Below are positions 15,716-21,562 of a stretch of DNA of 21,562 nucleotides, one piece after another. The position numbers and the translations under genes were made by a program. The DNA is from Halothece sp964463655 (lineage in GTDB: Bacteria > Cyanobacteriota > Cyanobacteriia > Cyanobacteriales > Rubidibacteraceae), in the NCBI GenBank assembly GCA_964463655.1, contig CAYXDG010000061.1:1-21562 (forward strand), given 5' to 3'. How positions within the stretch are numbered: the first letter of the stretch is position 1; every line of letters begins with the position of its first letter. Under the pieces are notes generated by a model. The model did not search any database. It was not told the origin of the DNA and worked only from the letters and a program-made list of their open reading frames with translations.

Positions 15716-16270
15716 TTAATTGTTAAAGATGATTTTTTCTAGTTCTAGGAGGGCGCGATCGAGGTCATCATTAACAATGGAATAATCAAATTCTGTTGCT
15801 GCTTTGATTTCAGTTTTGGCTTGATCTAAACGCTGCGCGATCGCAGTGGGGCTATCTTTTCCTCGTCCCTCTAAACGTTCTTCTAACGTGGAAAGAGAAG
15901 GGGGTAAAATAAAAATTCTGGTCGCATCAGGGAAACTTTCTTTCACTTTCCTTGCTCCCACAACTTCAATTTCTAGAAGAAGGGTTTCCCCGTTTTGCAG
16001 TCGCTCTTCTACCGCTTGACGGGGTGTACCATAATAGTTTCCAGTATATTCAGCCCACTCTAAAAATTCATCCATTGCAATCATTTTTTCAAACTCAGAG
16101 CGAGATAAAAAGAAATAATCCTCTCCATCTTTTTCTCCCTCGCGAGGGGGACGAGTGGTAGCTGAGGTTGATACACTCAGTTCTGGATAGTGAGCAAGAA
16201 GTCGCTTCACTAATGTCCCTTTTCCCGCACCACTAGGTCCAGTCAGGACAATGAGTTGACCGCTATTCAT
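15716..16270 (-). CDS. gmk: guanylate kinase
   Basis: This enzyme phosphorylates GMP to GDP with ATP in purine nucleotide metabolism. The 184-residue protein from ATG 16270 (MNSGQLIVLTGPSGAGKGT) has the P-loop GPSGAGKGT at 11-19. It also has the GMP-binding segment SATTRPPREGEKDGEDYFF with conserved Arg and Tyr, the WAEYTGNYYGTP loop, LLLEIEVVGARKVK, and the lid RLEGRGKDSPTAIAQRL. Length is normal. The frame is open to a TTG at 16282 that abuts the remA stop, but the ATG start matches the family N-terminus. It follows remA by 12 bases on the same strand; this pair is conserved widely in cyanobacteria and Firmicutes, so cotranscription is expected. Confidence 0.95.
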   Translation of the reverse strand: MNSGQLIVLTGPSGAGKGTLVKRLLAHYPELSVSTSATTRPPREGEKDGEDYFFLSRSEFEKMIAMDEFLEWAEYTGNYYGTPRQAVEERLQNGETLLLEIEVVGARKVKESFPDATRIFILPPSLSTLEERLEGRGKDSPTAIAQRLDQAKTEIKAATEFDYSIVNDDLDRALLELEKIIFNN

Positions 16271-16282
16271 AAGTTTTAGCAA

Positions 16283-16549
16283 TTAATTACTGGCTGCTTG
16301 ATTATCTTTACTTAAAACAAAGCGATGTGCAACCGTTTCGGGTTGAATCGCTGATAAAATAATATGACTGGAGTCAGTGATGATAACAGCGCGGGTGCGC
16401 CTTCCATAAGTCGCATCTATTAGTTGACCGCGATCGCGTGCATCAGTGACAACCCGTTTAATGGGGGCTGATTCAGGGCTAACAATCGCCACCACTCGAT
16501 TCGCACAAACAATATTCCCAAATCCAATATTAATTAGCTGCATATCCAT
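16283..16549 (-). CDS. remA: RemA/DUF370 family DNA-binding regulator
   Basis: RemA is a small oligomeric DNA-binding protein. In Bacillus it activates biofilm matrix and osmoprotection genes; its role in cyanobacteria is less clear. The 88-residue product has the family core: LINIGFGNIVCANRVVAIV, SAPIKRVVTDARDRG, LIDATYGRRTRAVII and SSHIILSAIQPETV. The RGQLIDATYGRRTRAV segment is highly conserved and basic. The start is ATG 16549, with a second ATG at 16543 that would also fit. It heads the remA-gmk pair and is divergent from the GDYXXLXY-protein gene, with 132 bases between the two start codons. Confidence 0.92.
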   Translation of the reverse strand: MDMQLINIGFGNIVCANRVVAIVSPESAPIKRVVTDARDRGQLIDATYGRRTRAVIITDSSHIILSAIQPETVAHRFVLSKDNQAASN

Positions 16550-16681
16550 AAAATTAACAGCAATTCCTTGCTCATCCCAAGCGATCCTTCTTTAGTTCCT
16601 ATGTTATCCACAAAAAAAACTCTCTACCATCAAAATAGATACATACATCGGAATATATTCGTTTTTTCGTGAAAATGCTTG

Positions 16682-17290
16682 ATGAATAAAAATTCTCTTT
16701 TCCGTTTCTTACTGCCCCTTGGTTTTCAGGTAGTGATGATTTGTAGCATTCCCGCGCAAGCTATTTATACTCACTTGACAGGAAGCAAAGTGGTTTTACA
16801 AACTGTCCCTGTTGACCCTTATGATTTGTTACGAGGTTATTCCCAAACCTTGCGTTATGATATCTCTCGTTTAGACACCATCAAAACCCTCTCAGGTTGG
16901 GAAACAGTGGTACGTCAAACCCAAGAGGAAAATGACCCGTTACCCCCAAGAGGAACGACCTTGTATGTGATTTTACAAGCTCCCAAGCCAGCAAAGAAGG
17001 GTAATCCTCCTCGTCCTTGGTCTGCGATCGCGGTGCGTCATGAACGTCCTGTTAGTTTGGACGCTCAGCAAGTCGCAATCAAAGGAGAATTAAATTTCCC
17101 TTGGATTAATTATGGCTTAGAGCGCTATTATTTTCCCGAAGAACAACGAGGAGAAATGAATCAAAAAATTAATCAGCTACAACAAAATAATAATCAAGAA
17201 CAGTCTTTTCTGGTAGAGGTCAAAGTGGATGAAGGGGGAAACGCAGTCCCAGTTAGTCTTTGGTTAGGACAAGACAATTATCGATTTTAG
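16682..17290 (+). CDS. GDYXXLXY domain protein, membrane-anchored or exported
   Basis: The family is named for a conserved motif, seen here as RGYSQTLRYD near residue 53. The function of the domain is not established. The 202-residue product begins with a hydrophobic segment (residues about 7-27, LFRFLLPLGFQVVMICSIPAQA) that serves as signal peptide or anchor; a predicted cleavage after AQA is possible. The body contains VVLQTVPVDPYDLLRGY, a YVILQAP strand and INYGLERYYFPEEQRGEMNQKI, which are typical of the family. In this case the motif has Tyr in place of the Asp of GDY. I place the start at ATG 16682; a TTG at 16679 directly before it is less likely. It has no clear operon partner; trmJ follows after 78 bases. 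Confidence 0.82.
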   Translation: MNKNSLFRFLLPLGFQVVMICSIPAQAIYTHLTGSKVVLQTVPVDPYDLLRGYSQTLRYDISRLDTIKTLSGWETVVRQTQEENDPLPPRGTTLYVILQAPKPAKKGNPPRPWSAIAVRHERPVSLDAQQVAIKGELNFPWINYGLERYYFPEEQRGEMNQKINQLQQNNNQEQSFLVEVKVDEGGNAVPVSLWLGQDNYRF

Positions 17291-17368
17291 TGATTTGTTA
17301 TTTGTTCTTCGGGGGACAATGAACCATGTAGGGGGGAGCAACGCGCGAAGCACCCTGAACTCTGAACT

Positions 17369-18109
17369 ATGAACTATCAACAAACTTTAAACCAGATCAG
17401 AATTGTCATCGTTGAACCTGCTGGGGCGCTAAATGTGGGTTCGATCGCGAGGGTAATGAAAAATATGGGTTTTCAGCAACTGATCCTTGTTAATCCCCAA
17501 TGTGATCCCTACAGTTTCCCTGCACAACAAATGGCGGTACATGGAAAAGATGTTTTAGCTAATGCTAAGATTGTTTCCTCTCTTACTGAAGCACTGGTAG
17601 GCTGTCAACAAGCCGTAGCGACCACCGCACGCGATCGCACCCTTTCCCTCCCCTTACAACCGCCAAAAGAAGTCCTTCCCAAGCTCATTGGAGTCCCCTC
17701 GGCGCTGATTTTTGGACGGGAAGATAGCGGTTTAACCAATGAGGAGTTAACTCACGCTCAACATTGCTTGTGTATCCCCACCGCTTCTGATTATTCCTCT
17801 CTCAATTTAGCAATGGCGGTGGGTGTTTGTACTTACGAGTTACAGCAACTGGCGATCGATTCAACGGATCATTTAGAAGCATCTCCTCAAGAAACAGCCA
17901 CCTTAGAAGCCCTAGAAGGATATTATCAACATTTAGAACAAGTTTTGCTGAAAATCGGCTTTTTATACCCCCACACTGCCACCGCACGGATGCAAAAGTT
18001 TCGTCAACTTTTTAATCGTGCTAATCTAACTCCAGAAGAATTAGCCCTCTTGCGAGGAATCTTAAGACAGACCGAATGGGCGATTCAAAATGTGGTGAAT
18101 GAGGAGTAA
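17369..18109 (+). CDS. trmJ: TrmJ-type tRNA 2'-O-ribose methyltransferase (SPOUT/TrmH superfamily)
   Basis: TrmJ methylates the ribose of nucleotide 32 in tRNA anticodon loops using S-adenosylmethionine. The 246-residue protein shows the three SPOUT motifs. NVGSIARVMKNMGF (22-35) carries the proposed catalytic Asn and Arg. LIFGREDSGLTNEEL (113-127) and CIPTASDYSSLNLAMAV (135-151) form the knotted cofactor site. The C-terminal extension (about 165-246) is helical, as in TrmJ rather than in TrmL. The start is ATG 17369, in a short repeated context (GAACT repeats just upstream) that lacks a clear ribosome binding site. The next gene overlaps or nearly overlaps the stop, so translational coupling is likely. 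Confidence 0.88.
   Translation: MNYQQTLNQIRIVIVEPAGALNVGSIARVMKNMGFQQLILVNPQCDPYSFPAQQMAVHGKDVLANAKIVSSLTEALVGCQQAVATTARDRTLSLPLQPPKEVLPKLIGVPSALIFGREDSGLTNEELTHAQHCLCIPTASDYSSLNLAMAVGVCTYELQQLAIDSTDHLEASPQETATLEALEGYYQHLEQVLLKIGFLYPHTATARMQKFRQLFNRANLTPEELALLRGILRQTEWAIQNVVNEE
18101..18106 (+). promoter_or_regulatory. ribosome binding site deciding the hydrolase start
   Basis: GAGGAG lies inside the last codons of trmJ, ten bases before ATG 18117. It supports that ATG over the earlier ATG at 18099, which overlaps the trmJ stop. Confidence 0.5.
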
Positions 18110-18116
18110 TCGGATT

Positions 18117-19361
18117 ATGGTCGGAGAAAATCAATCAAGAGAAAACAATGGGAAGTATCGGACGAAAAGTATTTCTGCTCGGCGAAAATCTGCTCAAAAT
18201 CAGCAAAATGCAAGCAAACAATTCCCGAACGAGCGCTATGGTTCAACAACGATGGATTTTTCAGAACGTCGTCGTCAAGCACGGAAACGTCAAAAACGGG
18301 TAGGACGCAGAGATAATGTCATTCCCTTTCCACAGCCAGAAATACCTGTGTCAGTTCCGAAACCGCGCACGGGGATCGAATTATCTTTTGTCTTTTTGGT
18401 ACGGTTAATGATTCTAGCTGTGGGAGTCGGTGCGATCGCGGGGACAGTTCTATCTTTCCTCGATCGAGAGAAATATTTAACTCAATCCTCTTCTCCCCCC
18501 ACCCAGGTAGTTCAAACCCCCACAGCAACGTCACCCCCTCCCCTGCTACCCCTGAAGCGAGAAGCAACCCCTCTCAAGGAAAAGTTTCAAACTCTCGCCA
18601 GCCAACAGGCTAACCTGAAACCAGGCGCTTTTATTGTTGATCTCGATAGCGGGGAATATGTCAGCTTACAGGGAGAGACCATTTTTCCCGCAGCCAGTAT
18701 GATTAAATTTCCCATCTTAATCGCCTTTTTTCAAGCCTGGGATAAGGGAAATCTTCAGCTAGATGAACGTCTCACCATGAGCGCTGATGTCAGAGCAGGA
18801 GGGGCTGGAAATATGCAGTATGAAGACCTGGGAAGCCAATATATTGCCATCGAAACGGCAGCTAAGATGATGATTATTAGCGATAACACAGCGACCAATA
18901 TGCTGATTAAACGCTTAGGGGGAAAAGAGGCTTTAAATGAATTATTTGCAGAGTGGGGCTTAGAACACACCCGCATCCGCAATCCCTTGCCCGATTTAGA
19001 CGGAACTAATACCACGACTCCCGAAGAGTTGGTGGAATTATTCGCAAAATTGAATCAAGGAGAATTAGTTTCAGGGCGATCGCGAGATCAAATCTTACGG
19101 ATTATGCGGGAAACTCGCACCAGAACCCTCCTTCCTAAAGGGTTAGGGGAGGGGGCGACCATTGCTCATAAAACAGGGGATATCGGCTCATTAGTGGGGG
19201 ATGTGGGACTGATTGATCGCCCCAGTGGGAAACGTTATCTAGCTGCGATTCTAGTTCAACGACCTCACAACGATCGTCGCGCAAATGAACTCATCCGTCA
19301 ATATTCCCGTGAAGCCTATCAATACTTTCAAAATCAGGAGAAAAACTCTTTTATTGAATAA
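18117..19361 (+). CDS. membrane-anchored serine hydrolase, class A beta-lactamase fold
   Basis: This 414-residue protein starts with a basic, low-complexity cytoplasmic tail. One membrane helix follows at about residues 95-117 (SFVFLVRLMILAVGVGAIAG) and then a Pro/Thr-rich linker. The extracytoplasmic domain of about 270 residues has all three active-site motifs of serine beta-lactamases and DD-peptidases: Ser194-Met-Ile-Lys197 (SxxK), Ser255-Asp256-Asn257 (SDN) and Lys352-Thr353-Gly354 (KTG). The omega-loop, which in class A lactamases has Glu166 in ExxLN, reads NPLPDLDGTNTTTPEEL here, with no Glu at the expected place. Loss of the deacylating Glu favours a DD-peptidase/penicillin-binding-like or other role rather than antibiotic hydrolysis. 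I prefer ATG 18117; ATG 18099 would add six residues and overlap trmJ by 11 bases. Confidence 0.85.
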   Translation: MVGENQSRENNGKYRTKSISARRKSAQNQQNASKQFPNERYGSTTMDFSERRRQARKRQKRVGRRDNVIPFPQPEIPVSVPKPRTGIELSFVFLVRLMILAVGVGAIAGTVLSFLDREKYLTQSSSPPTQVVQTPTATSPPPLLPLKREATPLKEKFQTLASQQANLKPGAFIVDLDSGEYVSLQGETIFPAASMIKFPILIAFFQAWDKGNLQLDERLTMSADVRAGGAGNMQYEDLGSQYIAIETAAKMMIISDNTATNMLIKRLGGKEALNELFAEWGLEHTRIRNPLPDLDGTNTTTPEELVELFAKLNQGELVSGRSRDQILRIMRETRTRTLLPKGLGEGATIAHKTGDIGSLVGDVGLIDRPSGKRYLAAILVQRPHNDRRANELIRQYSREAYQYFQNQEKNSFIE

Positions 19362-19364
19362 AAA

Positions 19365-19378
19365 AAGGCGATCGCCTT
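19365..19378. terminator. palindrome AAGGCGATCGCCTT behind the hydrolase gene
   Basis: A perfect 14-base palindrome centred on HIP1 lies 3 bases after the stop, with an A run before it. It could act as a weak terminator, but the loop would be minimal and no T run follows, so it may be just an extended HIP1 site. Confidence 0.25.
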
Positions 19379-19440
19379 AGCTAGTCAATGTTTCCGTCTT
19401 GCTCAGAGCATTCTGATGTTTGTAAAATTAGACGAAGTAA

Positions 19441-19470
19441 TTGCAATCTTCCTCTAACAAAAGTTACAAT
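19441..19470 (+). promoter_or_regulatory. candidate psbB promoter (TTGCAA-N18-TACAAT)
   Basis: A hexamer pair TTGCAA and TACAAT with an 18-base spacer lies in the AT-rich 242-base region before psbB. It would give a leader of about 125 bases. Long leaders are usual for photosystem genes. It is a match to sigma-70 consensus by eye only. Confidence 0.35.
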
Positions 19471-19586
19471 TTTGTAATAATCTTCCATTTTTTCAGAACT
19501 TGTTCCGTCATCCCCAAAATGACAAGCCAGTTCAGCGTAAAAAATAATGATGTAAAATTTTTGTAAACGTTGGTTCTCACGTATTA

Positions 19587-19595
19587 AAGGAGGAG
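19587..19595 (+). promoter_or_regulatory. strong Shine-Dalgarno of psbB (AAGGAGGAG)
   Basis: AAGGAGGAG precedes ATG 19604 by eight bases; it is the longest Shine-Dalgarno match noted in the window and fits a highly expressed photosystem gene. Confidence 0.8.
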
Positions 19596-19603
19596 CGTAG
19601 TCT

Positions 19604-21133
19604 ATGGGACTACCTTGGTATCGAGTTCATACAGTTGTTTTGAATGATCCAGGACGGCTGATTTCCGTCCATTTAATGCACACAGCTTTAGTGGCAGGTT
19701 GGGCTGGCTCAATGGCGTTGTTTGAATTAGCAACGTTCGATCCCAGCGATCCCGTCTTAAATCCTATGTGGCGACAAGGGATGTTTGTGTTACCCTTCAT
19801 GACCCGTTTAGGGGTAACAGAATCCTGGGGTGGCTGGAGTGTCACTGGAGAAACTGCCATTGATCCCGGCTTCTGGTCTTTTGAAGGGGTAGCGATCGCG
19901 CACATTGTCCTTTCTGGCTTACTCTTCTTAGCAGCTTGCTGGCACTGGGTTTACTGGGACTTAGACTTATTCTACGATCCCCGTACTGGCGAACCCGCCC
20001 TTGACCTTCCCAAAATGTTTGGGATTCACTTATTCTTATCGGGACTCCTCTGCTTCGGCTTTGGTGCTTTCCACCTCACAGGCTTATTTGGCCCTGGAAT
20101 GTGGGTCTCTGACCCCTACGGTCTGACGGGTCACGTGCAGCCAGTCGCGCCTGAATGGGGGCCTCAAGGCTTCAACCCATTTAATGCTGGCGGTGTGGTC
20201 GCTCACCACATTGCAGCAGGAATCGTCGGTATTATTGCTGGTATTTTCCACCTAGCCGTTCGTCCTCCCCAACGACTTTACCGAGCCTTACGGATGGGGA
20301 ACATTGAGACAGTCCTCTCAAGCAGTATTGCTGCGGTTTTCTTTGCAGCGTTCGTGGTTGCAGGAACCATGTGGTATGGTAGCGCAACGACCCCGATCGA
20401 GCTATTTGGACCCACTCGTTATCAATGGGATCAAGGCTATTTCCAAGAAGAAATCGATCGCCGCGTAGATAGCTACATAGCCCAAGGCTATAGCCGTTCT
20501 GAGGCTTGGTCACAAATCCCTGAAAAACTCGCGTTCTATGACTACGTGGGCAATAACCCCTCGAAAGGCGGTTTATTCCGCGTTGGTCCCATGAACCAAG
20601 GGGATGGCTTAGCCCAAGCATGGTTAGGACATCCCGTATTTAAGGATGCAGAAGGTCGCGAACTCACCGTTCGTCGTCTTCCCAACTTCTTTGAAACCTT
20701 CCCTGTCGTCTTAGAAGACGAAAATGGAGTCGTTCGCGCAGATATTCCCTTCCGTCGTGCTGAGTCCAAATACAGCATCGAGCAAATGGGTGTCACCGTG
20801 AGCTTCTTAGGCGGTGCGTTAGATGGACAATCCTTTGAAAACGCCACGCAAGTGAAGAAATATGCACGGAAAGCCCAACTGGGTGAAGTGTTCGACTTCG
20901 ATCGCGCAACCCTTGGCTCTGACGGGGTATTCCGCACCAGCCCTCGCGGATGGTTTACCTTCGGTCACGCCGTCTTTGCACTACTCTTCTTCTTCGGTCA
21001 CATTTGGCACGGCTCTCGAACTCTCTACCGCGACGTTTTCGCTGGTGTCGAAGCCGACTTAGAAGAACAAGTCGAATGGGGTGCATTCCAGAAAGTGGGT
21101 GACAAAACCACTCGCAATCCCAACCGCGCTTAA
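19604..21133 (+). CDS. psbB: photosystem II chlorophyll-binding core antenna protein CP47
   Basis: CP47 is the inner antenna of photosystem II. It binds chlorophyll a in the thylakoid membrane and passes excitation to the D1/D2 reaction centre. The 509-residue protein is of normal length and starts with the canonical MGLPWYRVHTVVLNDPGRLI. Six membrane helices are visible, with paired His ligands for chlorophyll (for example SVHLMHTA, IAHIVLSGL, WHWVYWD, FGIHLFLSG, VVAHHIAAG, FGHAVFALLFFFGHIWHG). A large lumenal loop (about residues 260-440) lies between helices five and six; it contains WDQGYFQEEIDRRV and LRTSPRGWFTFGH-like sequence before the last helix. It has its own leader, strong ribosome binding site and a hairpin behind it, so it seems monocistronic. 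psbT, which often follows psbB, is not present in the next 210 bases. Confidence 0.98.
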   Translation: MGLPWYRVHTVVLNDPGRLISVHLMHTALVAGWAGSMALFELATFDPSDPVLNPMWRQGMFVLPFMTRLGVTESWGGWSVTGETAIDPGFWSFEGVAIAHIVLSGLLFLAACWHWVYWDLDLFYDPRTGEPALDLPKMFGIHLFLSGLLCFGFGAFHLTGLFGPGMWVSDPYGLTGHVQPVAPEWGPQGFNPFNAGGVVAHHIAAGIVGIIAGIFHLAVRPPQRLYRALRMGNIETVLSSSIAAVFFAAFVVAGTMWYGSATTPIELFGPTRYQWDQGYFQEEIDRRVDSYIAQGYSRSEAWSQIPEKLAFYDYVGNNPSKGGLFRVGPMNQGDGLAQAWLGHPVFKDAEGRELTVRRLPNFFETFPVVLEDENGVVRADIPFRRAESKYSIEQMGVTVSFLGGALDGQSFENATQVKKYARKAQLGEVFDFDRATLGSDGVFRTSPRGWFTFGHAVFALLFFFGHIWHGSRTLYRDVFAGVEADLEEQVEWGAFQKVGDKTTRNPNRA

Positions 21134-21160
21134 TTTTACTTAAAAGTATAATCTGGAGCT

Positions 21161-21189
21161 AGTCGTCCGAGGTTTCCTCGGGCGATTTT
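21161..21189 (+). terminator. hairpin terminator candidate behind psbB
   Basis: Arms AGTCGTCCGAGG (21161-21172) and CCTCGGGCGATT (21176-21187) pair over 12 positions, with two G-U wobbles, around a TTT loop and are followed by TT. The GC-rich core and position 28 bases after the psbB stop suit a terminator or mRNA 3'-end stabiliser. The T tract is short, so efficiency is uncertain. Confidence 0.55.
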
Positions 21190-21239
21190 CAGTTTGACAC
21201 GAGGCGCGATCGCGGGGCAAAGCTGTAGGCGCAGAGTAC

Positions 21240-21257
21240 AGCGTAGCGAAACCCAAC
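21240..21257 (+). repeat. dispersed repeat copy 2, GCGTAGCGAAACCCAACA
   Basis: This copy differs by one base from the element at 8871-8888 and lies in the same kind of place, between two genes. The rest of the 21190-21344 gap holds several HIP1-like sites and no gene that I can support. Confidence 0.6.
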
Positions 21258-21344
21258 AACATAATTAGGGTTTGCTGAAAAAAGCGCGATCGCCTAATCT
21301 TGGCTTTAAATTCTACCAGTTGAAATCCCGATCGCGCTCTCAAA

Positions 21345-21562
21345 TTACTGCTCTTCACTGATTAAGCGATTAATCTCTTGCGAGGAAAGTTCAGTCAGTT
21401 CCGCAATTTCCTCAATTGTCAGACCCTTACTTAACAGGTTTCGGATTAATCGTTTTTGCTCAAGCTCAATACCTTGTTCAATACCTTGTTCAATACCTTG
21501 TTCAATGCCTTGTTCAATACCTTGTTCAATACCTTTTTGAGTCGCCTCTTCTAGACGTTGCG
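21345..21562 (-). CDS. partial C-terminus of GIEQ-repeat protein (Rpn/PD-(D/E)XK-type suspected)
   Basis: A minus-strand frame enters from the right edge and ends with TAA at 21345. Only 72 complete codons are in the window. It reads QRLEEATQKG, then five GIEQ repeats, GIELEQKRLIRNLL, and a C-terminal helix pair (LSKGLTIEEIAELTELSSQEINRLI). Glu/Gly/Gln tandem repeats followed by a helix-turn-helix-like tail of the type GLTIEEIAELTELS are characteristic of cyanobacterial Rpn/PDDEXK_2-family nuclease or transposase-like proteins. The catalytic domain, if any, lies outside the window. The start is not visible. It is convergent with psbB. Confidence 0.75.
   Translation of the reverse strand, partial: QRLEEATQKGIEQGIEQGIEQGIEQGIEQGIELEQKRLIRNLLSKGLTIEEIAELTELSSQEINRLISEEQ
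21467..21538 (-). repeat. 12-bp tandem repeat (AATACCTTGTTC), about five full copies
   Basis: Five units of the 12-base sequence AATACCTTGTTC follow each other, one with an A-to-G change (AATGCCTTGTTC), and a sixth is degenerate. Each encodes GIEQ on the minus strand, so copy number changes would keep the frame. Confidence 0.9.

Noticed and set aside
20232..20621. Long minus-strand frame opposite psbB
   Set aside because: It is a shadow of the strongly biased codon use of psbB; the translation has no family features.
21467..21538. CRISPR array
   Set aside because: The 12-base units are contiguous with no spacers and encode GIEQ in frame; this is a coding tandem repeat.
1..21562. tRNA, rRNA, insertion sequence or attachment site
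   Set aside because: No cloverleaf-like block, rRNA segment, complete transposase gene or tRNA-linked direct repeat could be seen by reading.

Overview
The window comes from a cyanobacterium. It carries psbB (the CP47 antenna protein of photosystem II), a Ycf51 gene, an FtsW gene, a remA-gmk pair and an Rcp1-type response regulator. Copies of the octamer GCGATCGC (HIP1) and partial forms of it are scattered through most of it, as in many cyanobacterial genomes. The moderate GC content and the dispersed GCGTAGCGAA-type repeats would fit a Halothece/Dactylococcopsis-like unicellular strain, but that placement is only a guess.

Layout, left to right. (1) 66-2195, minus strand: ftsW, ycf51 and a small unknown gene, closely packed and probably one operon. 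(2) 2269-3447, minus: an HtrA/Deg serine protease, divergent from (3), a plus-strand three-gene signalling cluster at 3488-8217. This holds a CHASE3 membrane histidine kinase, an Rcp1-like receiver protein and a receiver-PAS-GAF-GAF-histidine kinase. (4) 8265-10898, minus: an NADPH-dependent FMN reductase-like flavoprotein, an orphan family-5 (oligopeptide-type) lipoprotein binding protein and a plant-type [2Fe-2S] ferredoxin. (5) 11095-14225, plus: a two-gene accessory module of a small HEPN-like protein and an 883-residue protein with two P-loop NTPase regions, the first a ParA/MinD-like domain with KGGVGRTT in place of KGGVGKTT. It is followed by a scar-like 480-bp stretch holding a truncated phosphatase. 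(6) 14702-15643, plus: an aminopropyltransferase that resembles the ACL5/thermospermine synthase type. (7) 15716-16549, minus: remA-gmk. (8) 16682-19361, plus: a GDYXXLXY protein, a TrmJ-type tRNA methyltransferase and a membrane-anchored serine hydrolase with a class A beta-lactamase fold. (9) 19604-21133, plus: psbB with a strong ribosome binding site and no psbT directly behind it. (10) 21345-21562, minus: the C-terminus of a protein with GIEQ tandem repeats, cut by the window edge.

Most of the window is ordinary cyanobacterial housekeeping. The best candidate for an undescribed system is the HEPN-like/dual NTPase pair at 11095-14225. It has the gene sizes, tight spacing and family content of NTP-dependent conflict (defence) modules, is nearly free of HIP1 sites unlike its surroundings, and borders degraded sequence. 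Its function is inferred, not shown.
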